Positions 22,351-33,101 are shown, counted from the first letter of the stretch. The stretch: DNA of 64,000 nucleotides from Centroberyx gerrardi (GCF_048128805.1 NC_136015.1:25178925-25242924); one strand, 5' to 3'. Notes: generated by a model from the letters alone, not told the origin. Made by a program: numbers and translations.

Positions 22351-24351
22351 ATAGTAGTATTTTGTCAGCAGTAGTCAAACCGACCGTATATCTCAGTCTC
22401 CATCAGCTGAGCCTTCAGTAGGAAAAAGTAGCGTTCGTAGAATCAGATTTTTTCTTTTTTTACTTTACTTTTTTACTTTTTTTAAGAGTAGAAGAGGAAG
22501 AAGATCGTTACGTGATAGATGGTTACTTCAAATGAGTCTTCAGTCTGAAGATGGGTAAAGATTCAAAAACTACTCATGCAGCTCAAGCGTAAATGTTAAG
22601 GATGTGAATGGTGAAGTCGAAGTGAAGTTTGAGTGTCTTATATCAGCCTTATATGAACATTTGTTTGCTTTTGACTTCACTTGTATAATTTTGGCGAAGA
22701 TGAGGTGCTCATGCATATGTATTTAAAAGATTAGACACTTTTTAGATTTCCTTTTCTTCGGGGGCGGAGCCAAAACGGTGGCTGGCCAAGCTTGGTACCA
22801 ATTTTCTCGCACGTCATTGGCTGTTTAACTCTGATTGACACATTGAAATTGCCTGAAGATTAAGATTTTGTTGTTTTAAGCGACCAAGGTGCCCTTTTAG
22901 AGTGACAGGTGTCGATGTTGTGTTTCATTTTTTCCAGATATTTCACATCCAGTCCAGAGTCTGTTTTTCACCTAAATAATCACTGGACAATAGTCAAATA
23001 GTCAATGAGTCCTTGCAATAATAGAAACTTTGTCCTGCGTGTAATAATTTGTTTCAATCATTTGTATCAACATATTCAAGCTTGGGTACACACAATTGAT
23101 TAAAAACAAACTATATTGCATTATAGTTCATTTTTAACTCTCACTCACTCGTTTTTATGCTTATGATTCTTGGCCCCCCCCAAGTTAGCGGTGCCCCCCT
23201 CTGGCCCCTCCAGTTAGAAACTCCTAGATACGCCCCTGCTTTTCTTAGATTATAATTGGTTTTAAATGGGTTAAGAGCTGCTGCCTGTCTTATATTTAGT
23301 CAGAGTGTCAGTGCTGAAGATAAAGGTTTTTTTTTTAGTTGCTGGGTCAGTGAGGGTCGCTGGCTGGAGAAGAGGCTGAGAGAGAAAGATCTTCAGGTGT
23401 TTTTCTGTTTTGTGTCTTGACTCTGGGTGAGTCGAGGTGAGCTGTGCACTGCCAGAGATAACAAGCTCAGCAAATGGTTTTATCTTGTTTTCTTATCATG
23501 CCTACTTCAGAGTATTTTTAGACAGTTATATTCTGTGTTAATTAATTTGATACCACACTCACTTGGACATTAAATTCAACGACTTTTCAGTGATTTTTTA
23601 AAGTATTGTTTGGTGAAATGTATGGTTTCGAAATCGGAATGTTTTGAGTGAAGACATGAAATTGGTCAGAATTAGACATTATAGAGGCTTCATGTTTTAC
23701 TCCAAAAAGTCAAATCTTCATCCTCAAACTGCTGCTGTATGAACACAAATCTCCATCACAGGGTTTTTCCTCAGGATGTGAAGTGTTGATCCAATTGACA
23801 GAGAGATCTGAGGCATATTGATATATTTGGGTGCTGTATTTGAATTTAAAAAATCAAGGGCCATCCATTTGCAAAAACCTGCTAAGCCTGCTGTATTTTA
23901 TTCTTCTGAAATTCACAAACTTTCAAGGATTGGCAGCCGCTTGGATTCAGCCAGTTTCAGGACATGTCTCTTGCTTTATTACAGAGTGTTTTGTTTCAAG
24001 AGATTCATTTGAATTGAGTGAAAAATTTCCTGAAACTAGCAGAAATATCCGCAAGTGTAGCAAAGATAATATGACTGGACTTCCTGAAATCACTTTCTAA
24101 GCCTTTTTGGCAGCGGGACAGATTTACTGACGCTCACAAACTGTCTGTGGTTTACCAGCTGGGGAAATATAGGCCAAAAGCAGCCAGAAATCATCTTTTT
24201 GACATGAGTGTGCGGATTTTTTAATGTGTTGAAATTACAAACAGCATTTTAAAATCTGTTAATCACGTGTTTCACTGTATCTCAGCATGTTGGTAGTAAT
24301 AAATACTCAGGAGAACGACGGACTTGGAGGAATTCTTAATGGAATAATTTT

Positions 24352-24690
24352 AATTAAAGCTGCTATATGTAACATTTTTAAACATCAGTATATCACTGTC
24401 AAATTAATCATGATACCTTGGTATAATTACTGTAAACAAATGAGATAATGTTGGAGCTGATTGTTCTCCTCTATCTCACTCCAGTAGTACTGTCAGTTCT
24501 AGAGTTTCTCCACATTAAGACTACATTTCCCATCAGCCCCGTTGCTTCCTGCAATGCAGAGTAGAGGCTGATAGAGGCTGACAGGCTGACCACTGATGCT
24601 CTGGTTTGTTTACAGTAATTATACTAATGTCTTGAAATTAATATGGTAATGATTTATTGATGTGTAAATGATACACACAGCACCTTTAAA
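24352..24690 (-). mobile_element. palindromic MITE, copy in intron 10
   Basis: Starts AAAGCTGCTATATGTAACAT. Its interior (TTTCTCCACATTAAGACTAC, CAGAGTAGAGGCTGATAGAG, GTTTGTTTACAGTAATTATA) is the reverse complement of 28359-28722 over nearly all its length. Confidence 0.75.
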
Positions 24691-24732
24691 AAGGCAAATA
24701 TATTTTTTTTTGTCTCTGTGTTTTCTCTCCAG

Positions 24733-24805
24733 GCCTTACGTCTACGCCGTCCACTCAGAGCAGCCGGATACCTTCGGACATCGACTGGGACCGCTCAGCA
24801 GTGAG
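24733..24805 (+). CDS. enpp2: enpp2 exon 11, zinc ligands Asp307 and His311
   Basis: Acceptor CTCTCCAG. It encodes residues 295-319 with YAVHSEQPDTFGHRLG. The Asp and His of PDTFGH are the zinc-1 ligands, spaced as in human (312/316). The donor GTGTGT is itself the first unit of a GT microsatellite that turns into a GA tract, which is unusual. An upstream GTGAGG at 24801 would be a cryptic alternative but breaks frame. Confidence 0.95.
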
Positions 24806-24875
<70 letters not shown>

Positions 24876-24992
24876 AGGAGGGAAAGAGAGAGCAAGACAG
24901 AAAGAGAATGATAGTGTGTGAGAGAAGTTTGGTTATGACAGGGAAACAGTGCTAAAAGAGAGATGAATGTGTGAAAAATGGTGATGATGTAC

Positions 24993-25063
<71 letters not shown>

Positions 25064-25152
25064 AAGACAGAAAGAGAATGATAGTGTGTGAGAGAAGTTT
25101 GGTTACGACAGAGAAACAGTGCTAAAAGAGACATGAAAAATGGTGATGTACA

Positions 25153-25184
<32 letters not shown>
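24806..25184. repeat. compound GT-GA microsatellite in a duplicated block
   Basis: A block of GT run, GA run, GCAAGACAGAAAGAGAATGA, GAGAGAAGTTTGGTTA, and AAACAGTGCTAAAAGAGA occurs at about 24806-24993 and again at about 24994-25180, which ends with a third GT run. Fills most of intron 11 (24806-25266) and starts at the splice donor. Confidence 0.9.
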
Positions 25185-25185
<1 letters not shown>

Positions 25186-25266
25186 AAAAAAAAAAAGCCA
25201 CAATCAACTCCAGCTTCGTATCTCTGCCTGTGTCCGTCTCGCTCTTCCTTTCTGTCCGTCCCTCAG

Positions 25267-25375
25267 CTGGATAACCCTCTGAAGGAGATCGACAACATCA
25301 TCGGCCACCTGATGAACGGCCTGAAGCAGATGAACCTGCACCGCTGCGTTAACGTCATCATCGTCGGAGACCACG
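25267..25375 (+). CDS. enpp2: enpp2 exon 12, zinc ligands Asp354 and His355
   Basis: Acceptor CCCTCAG, donor GTACCG. It encodes residues 320-355, [20 protein letters not shown] then [16 protein letters not shown]. The closing Asp-His pair of GDHG binds the second and shared zinc. The first Gly base is at this exon's end, completed by exon 13. Confidence 0.97.
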
Positions 25376-26447
25376 GTACCGCTTCTGAACAACCGATAAA
25401 GCTGCAAAAAGCCGCTTCTTTTTAGCCACATCCCTCCAGTCAAGTCAATTTGATTTACAGAGTGATTTACAGAAACCGAGGGACACAAATACAGATAAAC
25501 CCAAGAAAGAAACACATCACACTGTCAATAATAGGTACCAGTAACATTATGCACCTCTGCTTCTCCAAGGTATTTTCTTGTTAGTGGCCTGTAAAATGGC
25601 ATTTAGATCATGTGACAAATTTAAAACAAAAACAACACATAGTACAATTTTCACTTTTATTTTTACTGTGAACAAGAAGGCAAACCTACGGAAGCGTAAT
25701 GCATGCACTTGAGAAAAAAAAAATTTGCCCTGTTTTTCTGAATTAACGAGATAATTATCTCAGAAAAACAGAGCAGAATTTTTTTTTTTTTTTAAATGCT
25801 CTGTTTTTCTGAATTAACGAGATAATTATCTCGTTAATTCAGAAAAACAGAGCAGAATTTTCTTTTTCCATGAAAACTTTTCTCAGAATTCTGAGATAAT
25901 TATCTCGTTTATTCAGAAAAACAGGGCAATTTTTTTTTTCTCAAGTGAATGCATTACGCTTCCGTACAAACCCATGACAAATTTGATTAGATTAGATTAT
26001 CTATCGATCCCTTCCCACCCCTTTTTAAACCTGCATGATTATGGTTTAAATAATAATCCTGATTATTTTGCTATTACTTATGATCAGGATTATTAATGAA
26101 CGATTATTAGTCTTGGTAATTTGGAGAACAGAATTATTTTATTGCAGTTTTGGCATCTTATATCAACATTTTGACTGTTTTGAACTACAGTGGGTGTTCT
26201 AAATTAAATGAAATATAATCGCTGTTGCAAAGTATGAATTCTTGCTGCACACCAAGTCTCTAGAAAAGGTTCCTTTATTTTACATGAGATAAAAAAAAGT
26301 TTAGGAGCGAACCTTCCTGCTTCTTCTTTATAATATAATCACGTTTCAGTATCTCCAAATTCTGCGATTACTAACTGTGGAAACCACGATATTCGATCTT
26401 ATGATTGACAGTTCCTCCCCACCTGCCGTGTGGTTTGTGTTTCCCAG
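25376..26447 (+). other. enpp2: enpp2 intron 12
   Basis: 1.07 kb. Contains repeat-like CAAGTCAATTTGATTTACAG (25440), the hairpin MITE at 25687-25966 and AT-rich sequence with no name. Confidence 0.65.
25687..25966. mobile_element. multi-hairpin MITE
   Basis: Outer inverted repeats TACGGAAGCGTAATGCA and TGCATTACGCTTCCGTA. The inside has three copies of a GAGATAATTATCTC palindrome; the central one extends to GAATTAACGAGATAATTATC and its complement. Confidence 0.8.
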
Positions 26448-26573
26448 GTATGGAGGAGGCGCACTGCGACCGGACAGAGTTCCTCAGCAGCTATCCGCTC
26501 AATATAGACGAGATCTCTCTGATCCCCGGCTCCCTGGGCAGGATCCGGGCGCAGGACCCCCGGTCCACCACAT
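26448..26573 (+). CDS. enpp2: enpp2 exon 13, catalytic domain
   Basis: Acceptor TTTCCCAG, donor GTAAGG. It encodes residues 356-397: [19 protein letters not shown], then [18 protein letters not shown]. It starts with the GM that follows the GDH zinc motif. The [11 protein letters not shown] end is more divergent from mammals than the rest. Confidence 0.96.
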
Positions 26574-26985
26574 GTAAGGCTGATCCTGGATCTGCTGCTG
26601 CCGCCCTGCTTCTGTGTTGCTGTAATGATGCAGAAACCTGAAGAGACATGCAGCAGTACAGCATGATACAGAACTCAGCTTCTCAAACAGTGGACTCATA
26701 TACGATTCCTTCTGGTGGCTTAAAAAAGTGAAAAAAGGATATATATACTGTATTTTTTTTTTTTTTTTGGACGATTCCTCTGAGGAGGCAACAGTGCAGC
26801 AGAAAAGCAGAAAACATGCAGTTAAAGGATAAATTTAGCGATTTTGGACATATGTATATATAATTAGTCTCTTACATACCTTCAGAGAATATGCACCAAA
26901 CAACTAAATGGACCCAGAAATGCACAAGTACATCACCAATAGCTGTTTTTAACACTGTTAAAGTGTTTTAGGGTGGATTTTTCCT

Positions 26986-27544
26986 TTAAAGGGTAACTTC
27001 GGTATTTTTCAACCTGGACCCTATTTTCCCATCTTTTTGTGTCTAAGTGACTAAAGGGGACAACAATTTTTGAAATTGATCCAGTATTGAGCGAGCCAGA
27101 AAAATGAAACTTTTTTCTTTACCTTTCACTTGATCCAGTCTGTATGTAACTTCCTGCAACAACTCAACTCTCGCGAGACTTGGTTACACACAGACCGGAT
27201 CAAGCTAAAGGTAAAGAAAAACGTTTAATTTCTCTGTAGGGTCCTTTCCATAATGTTGTCATACACTTATAATAACAATCTGAGCCTGTCAGTGGCAAAA
27301 ACAAGAACTTTTAGTGGACGTACATTGACGGTGCGATTTGCCCCGTCGGATTACATCGCAGCTCGTTTCGCGGCTGCCGGCTGAAGCGATCTCGCTCAAT
27401 ACTGGACCAATTTCAAAAATTGTTGTCCCCTTTAGTCACTTAGACACAAAAAGATGGGAAAATAGCCCTAACCCAAACCCTAACCCTAACCCTAACCCTA
27501 ACCCTAAACCCTCCAGGTTGAAAAATGCCGAAGTTACCCTTTAA
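26986..27544. mobile_element. TTAA MITE with telomeric insert
   Basis: Ends TTAAAGGGTAACTTCGGTAT and its near complement at 27526-27544, with TTAA at each edge. Arms pair for over 100 bp (GACAACAATTTTTGAAATTG and CAATTTCAAAAATTGTTGTC). The right arm is interrupted by CCCTAA repeats. Confidence 0.85.
27466..27512. repeat. interstitial telomeric repeat
   Basis: 47 nt of CCCTAA with small variants (CCCTAACCC, AAACCCT), i.e. vertebrate telomere sequence on the C-rich strand, placed inside the MITE arm where the left arm has only GGACCCTATTTTCCC. Confidence 0.9.
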
Positions 27545-27935
27545 GTCCTTAGATGACAAAATGTTGATACTTTTACAGACTGGACCTTCCATACTTCCAC
27601 CTAGATGCTAAAAAACAAATTGTATGCAATGATGTTTTTCTCCAAAATGGATCTAAAGCATATTGGAAGTTAACTTTTTATTGCTGGTCACCTGCTCACC
27701 ACCTCTTTGCACTTGTTCACTAAACCATTACAGCTTTACAATTCACAGCAAGGTTGTTCAAACATCTTCTCTCTGCAGGATGAACAGTCTGTCCTGCTGA
27801 TACATGTCAGTTTCAGTGCTCTACTGTAGATTTTGCTGATTTCAGCAGTAAAGAAGCTGACAGATCGATGTCAGCATTTCTGATGAAAGAGGATCTTGCA
27901 GATTACATCATAACATTATGTTTCCCCTTTTCCAG

Positions 27936-27967
27936 ATGACCCAAAAATTGTGGTTGCAAACCTTACC
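27936..27967 (+). CDS. enpp2: enpp2 exon 14, 32-nt micro-exon with N-glycan site
   Basis: Acceptor CTTTTCCAG, donor GTAAGT. It encodes residues 398-408, [11 protein letters not shown]. The NLT sequon at residue 406 matches the conserved glycosylated Asn near human position 411, whose glycan is needed for activity in mammals. The donor is followed within 20 nt by an AC then AT microsatellite. Confidence 0.95.
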
Positions 27968-27978
27968 GTAAGTACTCA

Positions 27979-27979
27979 A

Positions 27980-28017
<38 letters not shown>

Positions 28018-28133
28018 ATATATATATATATATATGTTAAAAGCAAAAGCAAAAAAAAATCTGGGTCAGAGTTTTTCCTGTCAGTTCTCTGTGTCCAGTG
28101 CAGTGTGTTTGTGCATGTGTGTGTGTTTGTGCG

Positions 28134-28165
<32 letters not shown>
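27979..28165. repeat. CA, AT and GT microsatellites filling intron 14
   Basis: CA (27985-28014) then AT (28015-28036) close to the exon 14 donor, and an imperfect GT run (28104-28165) about 45 nt before the exon 15 acceptor. Together they occupy most of the 242-nt intron. Confidence 0.9.
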
Positions 28166-28209
28166 AGGTCAGGTCGTTCACCTCTTTTCGCTCCATGTTG
28201 TTGTTTCAG

Positions 28210-28337
28210 TGTAAAATGCCGACGCAGCACTTCAAGCCCTACCTGAAGCAGCATCTGCCCAAGAGGCTTCACTACGCCAACAACCGCAGGATAGAAGACG
28301 TCCATCTGCTGATGGAGAGGAAGTGGCACATCGCCAG
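28210..28337 (+). CDS. enpp2: enpp2 exon 15, catalytic domain
   Basis: Acceptor TTGTTTCAG, donor GTAATC. It encodes residues 409-450: [20 protein letters not shown] then [20 protein letters not shown]. Cys409 is at the position of the Cys that ties the catalytic and nuclease-like domains in mammals. Very highly conserved, no oddities. Confidence 0.97.
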
Positions 28338-29656
28338 GTAATCAATTCATTATTGATTAAAGCTGCTACATGTAGCATTTCAAAATCAATAAATCATCAG
28401 TACATTAATTTTGAGACATTAGTATAATTACTGTAAACAAACCAGACCATCAGCGGTCAGCCTGTCAGCCTCTATCAGCCTCTACTCTGCATCCTCCATT
28501 GTTTCTCCTTTACCTGGTGGCTCTGGAGGGAAATCTGCTGGGGCTGATGGGAAATGTAGTCTTAATGTGGAGAAACACTGGCACTAACAATACTACTGGA
28601 ATGAGATAGATGCAACCAATCGTCTTGATCATGTTCTCCTTTGTTTACAGTAATTACAATCACAATTAATAAAAAAAAGATATATTGGTGTTTAAAAATG
28701 CAACATGTAGCAGCTTTATTTTTGCTGAGTGTTTGCTCTTCTTAAGCAAAGTCCTGCTTCACTCTCATATTCACTTCACAGTCTTCTGTTGGCAGCTGAT
28801 GCCTTGATGTAATTAGACAGGTTTTCTTCCTCAGGTAGGAAACAGAGAAAGTGGCTCACAGGAAGGCAATTAGACATTCTTAAATCAAAAATGACACCAT
28901 ATAAGCTCAGTTGACTAATTACTGCAATCAGGAAGGTCTTCTTCCTTAAGTAGAGAAAATTTAGTGGCAAATTGGTAACTGATTTTTTTGTTGAATCATA
29001 TGATTAAAGAGGCGTTGTAAGGCCCTTTAGCTAATTCCTGTAAGGAGGTTAGTCTACTTCCTCAGGGAGAGATTGATAAAAAAGTGTGACACAGGTAATA
29101 TAATAATGTCTTATTGCTTGCTTTGAGGATTCCTAAATTCTTCATATTTTGGATAATGCTAGTGGCTTACTATCACTCAACATAGTGTATGCTGAAGTGT
29201 TAGCATGTAGCTACTATCACTCAATATAGTGTACGCTAAGATAAGATATGACTTTATTAATCCCCGTGGGGAAATTCGGGTGCCAATTTCTCCACTAAAG
29301 TGTTAGCATGGAGCTGCTATCACTCAGTATAGTGTCGGCTACGCTAAAATGTTAGCTGGATTGACTGAAAAATGCAGTCGTCAAGCTAAAACCAAGGCGG
29401 TTTATTTTTAGTTCCTGAAAACAATACAAGATTAAGTAAGATTTGAGAGTTTTAACGTCAAACTGTTCAAATTCTCTCGCTGATTCCTTTCAACATGCAA
29501 CATTAGGGGGAAACACTGCGGTACGTCTTATAAAAAACAGCCTCTTTTTCTGTTGCAAAATAAAAATATCCATGGCATACATTCTATTATTTCTATCCAA
29601 AGGGCACAGAGGTGTTTCACTGTTGGAAAAACTTTTTATTTTTGTATTTGCTTCAG
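28338..29656 (+). other. enpp2: enpp2 intron 15
   Basis: 1.3 kb. Besides the MITE it has 29140-29340, two or more 45-bp-type units (CACTCAACATAGTGTATGC) interrupted by a LINE-tail-like ACTTTATTAATCCCCGTGGG (29250). No exon. Confidence 0.6.
28359..28722 (+). mobile_element. palindromic MITE, copy in intron 15
   Basis: Ends AAAGCTGCTACATGTAGCAT and AACATGTAGCAGCTTTA. The interior TTTACAGTAATTA, CAGCCTCTATCAGCCTCTAC and GATGGGAAATGTAGTCTTAA is the reverse complement of the intron 10 copy. Confidence 0.8.
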
Positions 29657-29735
29657 GAAAATGCCGGAAATAAAGAGGACAAGGTGCGGCTTCTTTGGTG
29701 ACCACGGCTTCGACAACAAGATCACCAGCATGAGG
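29657..29735 (+). CDS. enpp2: enpp2 exon 16, zinc ligand His467
   Basis: Acceptor TGCTTCAG, donor GTAAGC. It encodes residues 451-477 ending CGFFGDHGFDNKITSMR. The His of GDHGFDNK completes the zinc-1 site (human His475). The stretch before it (KMPEIKRTR) is three residues shorter than in human and rich in basic residues, so it is probably a surface loop. Confidence 0.96.
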
Positions 29736-29751
29736 GTAAGCTCGAGTTCAA

Positions 29752-30036
29752 GTTTATTTATTTATATAGCCCTTTATCACAAGCATGTCTCAGAGGACTT
29801 TACAGAGAATGTGTCTAGCTAGGTCTAACTAAACACAATCAGTGGTAAACAAAATTTTGTAGGACAAGCAAAATGAAAAACACAACGTAGGAAGGAGCAG
29901 ATTTAGCGAGACAAACAATCTGCCTATTCTATACAGCCTAACCTACCCGGCACCCCAGCCTTAGACCCTAAATGCACACAAGGAAAAACTCCCAGGAAAA
30001 ACCTTAGTGGGAAAACTTGGAAGAAACCTTGGGCGG
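29752..30036. mobile_element. dispersed repeat with TTTATTTATATAGCCC
   Basis: From CAAGTTTATTTATTTATATA to GAAACCTTGGGCGG, including CCCAGGAAAAACCTTAGTGG. Recognised as a common fish repeat; the GTGTT array begins at its very end. Confidence 0.6.
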
Positions 30037-31078
30037 TGTAGTGTTGTGTTGTGTTGTGTTGTGTTGTGTTGTTGTGTTGTGTTGTTGTGTTGTTGTGTTG
30101 TTGTGTTGTGTTGTTGTGTTGTTGTGTTGTGTTGTTGTGTTGTTGTGTTGTGTTGTGTTGTGTTGTGTTGTGTTGTTGTGTTGTTGTGTTGTGTTGTGTT
30201 GTGTTGTGTAGTGTTGTGTTGTGTTGTGTTGTTGTGTTGTGTAGTGTTGTGTTGTGTTGTGTTGTTGTGTAGTGTTGTGTTGTGTAGTGTTGTGTTGTGT
30301 TGTTGTGTAGTGTTGTGTTGTGTTGTGTTGTTGTGTAGTGTTGTGTTGTGTAGTGTTGTGTTGTGTTGTTGTGTAGTGTTGTGTTGTGTTGTGTTGTTGT
30401 GTAGTGTTGTGTAGTGTTGTGTTGTGTTGTTGTGTAGTGTTGTGTTGTGTTGTGTAGTGTTGTGTTGTGTTGTGTTGTGTTGTGTAGTGTTGTGTTGTGT
30501 TGTGTAGTGTTGTGTTGTGTTGTTGTGTAGTGTTGTGTTGTGTTGTTGTGTTGTGTTGTGTAGTGTTGTGTTGTGTTGTTGTGTAGTGTTGTGTTGTGTT
30601 GTGTTGTGTAGTGTTGTGTAGTGTTGTGTTGTAGTGTTGTGTTGTGTTGTGTTGTGTTGTTGTGTAGTGTTGTGTTGTGTTGTGTTGTGTAGTGTTGTGT
30701 AGTGTTGTGTTGTAGTGTTGTGTTGTGTTGTGTTGTGTTGTTGTGTAGTGTTGTGTTGTGTTGTGTTGTGTAGTGTTGTGTAGTGTTGTGTTGTAGTGTT
30801 GTGTTGTGTTGTGTTGTGTTGTGTTGTGTAGTGTTGTGTTGTGTTGTGTAGTGTTGTGTTGTGTTGTGTTGTGTAGTGTTGTGTTGTGTTGTTGTGTAGT
30901 GTTGTGTTGTGTTGTTGTGTAGTGTTGTGTTGTGTAGTGTTGTGTAGTGTAGTGTTGTGTTGTGTTGTGTTGTTGTGTTGTGTTGTGTTGTGTAGTGTTG
31001 TGTAGTGTAGTGTTGTGTTGTGTTGTGTTGTGTTGTTGTGTTGTGTTGTGTTGTGTAGTGTTGTGTAGTGTTGTGTTG
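30037..31078. repeat. 1-kb GTGTT-type minisatellite, intron 16
   Basis: About 1,040 nt made of GTGTT and GTAGT pentamers plus GTT triplets, with higher-order units such as TGTAGTGTTGTGTTGTGTTG. It gives spurious Cys-Val-Leu ORFs. Intron 16 is 29736-31642; the rest (31079-31642) is unremarkable, with a short TCTAC repeat at 31100-31135. Confidence 0.95.
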
Positions 31079-31642
31079 TCTTCTCTTGTATTCCTTGCTT
31101 CTCTACTCTTCTCTACTCTTCTCTACTCTTCTGTACTCTGGTCTCCTGTACTATACTTTACTGTGGTACACCTGTTTAGTTACTGGATTATTGCATTTCA
31201 TCTGTAAAGCTTGAAAATAATATATTTTCCGGTTCCTGACCAACGCTAACCAGAAGGATGTTTGCTAACGTGTTTTACACAGTCCTCAGTTCTGATTGGC
31301 TGAGTCATGGTTAAGTTATTATAAAATACCTGATAAACACACACCTGTGTTAAACTGCACTTAACAGTTAATTTAAATATTAATGCGCTAACCGAAAATC
31401 CCTCTACTCACACCGCTTCTTATGTGTCGGTTACTGTAGCAACCACTTTGTTTAGCTACTGTTCAAGAACTATCAATGTATTTGCTTAGGGGAATAACAT
31501 TTAGGCTAATTATTAGTATTTAATTGTTATCAACTAAAAATCTAATATTTATTAAATATTTGAATATAACGGTGTGTTACTGTTTCTCCCGGCCTATTGC
31601 TTAAATTTCTGATGTCAGTGTTTTTTTTCTCTCTCCATGCAG

Positions 31643-31730
31643 ACGATCTTCATGGGCCATGGACCGAACTTCAAGTTCCAGAAAAAAGTGCCAGCGTTTG
31701 AAAATATAGAATTATACAACGTCATGTGTG
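31643..31730 (+). CDS. enpp2: enpp2 exon 17, end of catalytic domain
   Basis: Acceptor TCCATGCAG, donor GTAAGA. It encodes residues 478-506: [20 protein letters not shown] then NIELYNVMC. It follows a 1-kb pentanucleotide array in the intron upstream. The [10 protein letters not shown] block is diagnostic of the NPP family. Confidence 0.97.
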
Positions 31731-32317
31731 GTAAGAAGTCTAGAAATTGATATTACCAATATAAACAGTCTCAAAATACTTTTTTAAAATTCATGTTTTG
31801 TTATCACATACTGTTTTGGCCCTTGCCCTTCCATCAATTGATTTGAGAGGGGGAAAAAGTTTTACCCTCAGTTTATCAAAATGTAAATCAATAATGAGGT
31901 GACAGTGTTTCAGCAGGATTGGGCCTGTAAAGAACAGGTCAACACTTTTAGTTAAAATAGTTCCAAAACCTTTTTTACATCTTTGAGTCAAACTCTTAGA
32001 GAACCTGGTGCAAAGATTTACATTTTCAAAGGAATTTAAAATTGTTTTCTCAACTAACTATTTTTTACTTTGTGGATCCGCTGAAGGAGAAATTTGTTTT
32101 TCAAAAGCCCAGGTACAGAACAGAGGTCTTCCTTAGATCCTAACCAAATAAAACCCAGCTATTTTCAAAAGACACAGAACTGAATAAAAGGACCGGACCC
32201 AAACCCAACCCAGGAATATCAGGACCCGAAACCGAAAAGACCTGTGACCAATTACACCTGATAATGTTTTAAGTAATAATTTTTAAATCACTTTTAAATT
32301 CTGGACCCATAACCTGT

Positions 32318-33101
32318 ACCAACCCTCCTCTCCTTCCTCCTCTCCTCCTTCCTCCCCTCCTCTCTCCTCCCTCCTCCTCCGCTCCTCCCCTCCTCTCCTC
32401 CCTCCTCTCCTCCCTCCTCCTTCTCCTCCCTCCTCTCCTCCTTCCTCCCCTCCTCCTCCTCCCTCCTCCTCCACTCCTCCCTCCTCTCCTCCTTCTCCTC
32501 CTCCTCCTCCTCTCCTCTCTCCTCCCTCCTCCTCCTCCTCTCCTGTTCCTCCCTCCTCTCCTCCCCTCCTCCCTTCCTCCTTCTCCTCCTCCTCCTCCTC
32601 TCCTCTCTCCTCCTCCTCCTCCTCTCCTCCTCCTCTCCTGTTCCTCCCTCCTCTCCTCCCCTCCTCCCTTCCTCCTTCTCCTCCTCCCTCCTCCCTCCTC
32701 TCTCCTCTCCTCCCTCCTCCTCTCCTCCTCCTCTCCTCCCTCCTCCTCCCTCCCCCCTTCCTCCTCTCCTCCTCCCTCCTCCTCCTCCCTCCTCTCCTCC
32801 TTCTCCTCCTCCTCCTCCTCTCCTCTCTCCTCCCTCCTCCTCCTCCTCTCCTCCTCCTCTCCTGTTCCTCCCTCCTCTCCTCCCCTCCTCCCTCCTCTCC
32901 TCTTCTCCTCCCTCCTCCTCCTCCCTCCTCCCCTCCTCCTCCCCCCTCCTCCTCCTTCCTCCCCTCCTCTCTCCTCCCTCCTCCCTCCTCCTCCTCCCTC
33001 CTCTCTCCTCCCTCCTCCTCCTTCCTCCCCTCCTCCCTCCTCCCTCCTCCTCCTCCCTCCTCTCTCCTCCCTCCTCTCCTCCTCCCTCCTCCTTCTCTTC
33101 C
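32318..33101. repeat. 780-nt polypyrimidine block, intron 17
   Basis: Almost only C and T on the + strand (CTCCTCC and TCTCCTCC units, a few G), ending at the exon 18 acceptor. Higher-order repeats with TCTCCTGTTCCTCC recur at 32535, 32630 and 32860. The minus strand shows spurious Arg-Glu-Gly ORFs of up to 345 codons. 31731-32317 holds nothing recognised. Confidence 0.97.

Larger units (their letters stand above)
21856..24732 (+). other. enpp2: enpp2 intron 10
   Basis: 2.9 kb. 21915-22060 (TTAGCCTGGTTCCAGACTCC) is a fish repeat start. 22297-22350 is a reverse SINE tail. 23170-23240 (TGGCCCCTCC...ACGCCCCTGC) looks like a MITE end. 24352-24690 is a palindromic MITE. No missing exon. Confidence 0.6.
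26574..27935 (+). other. enpp2: enpp2 intron 13
   Basis: 1.36 kb. Apart from the 26986-27544 MITE there is a T run (26752-26768) and a possible MITE half at 26820-26985. Nothing coding. Confidence 0.65.

Noticed and set aside
30007..31207. Cys-Val-Leu-rich ORFs up to 135 codons
   Set aside because: Pentanucleotide array in intron 16; no protein-like composition.
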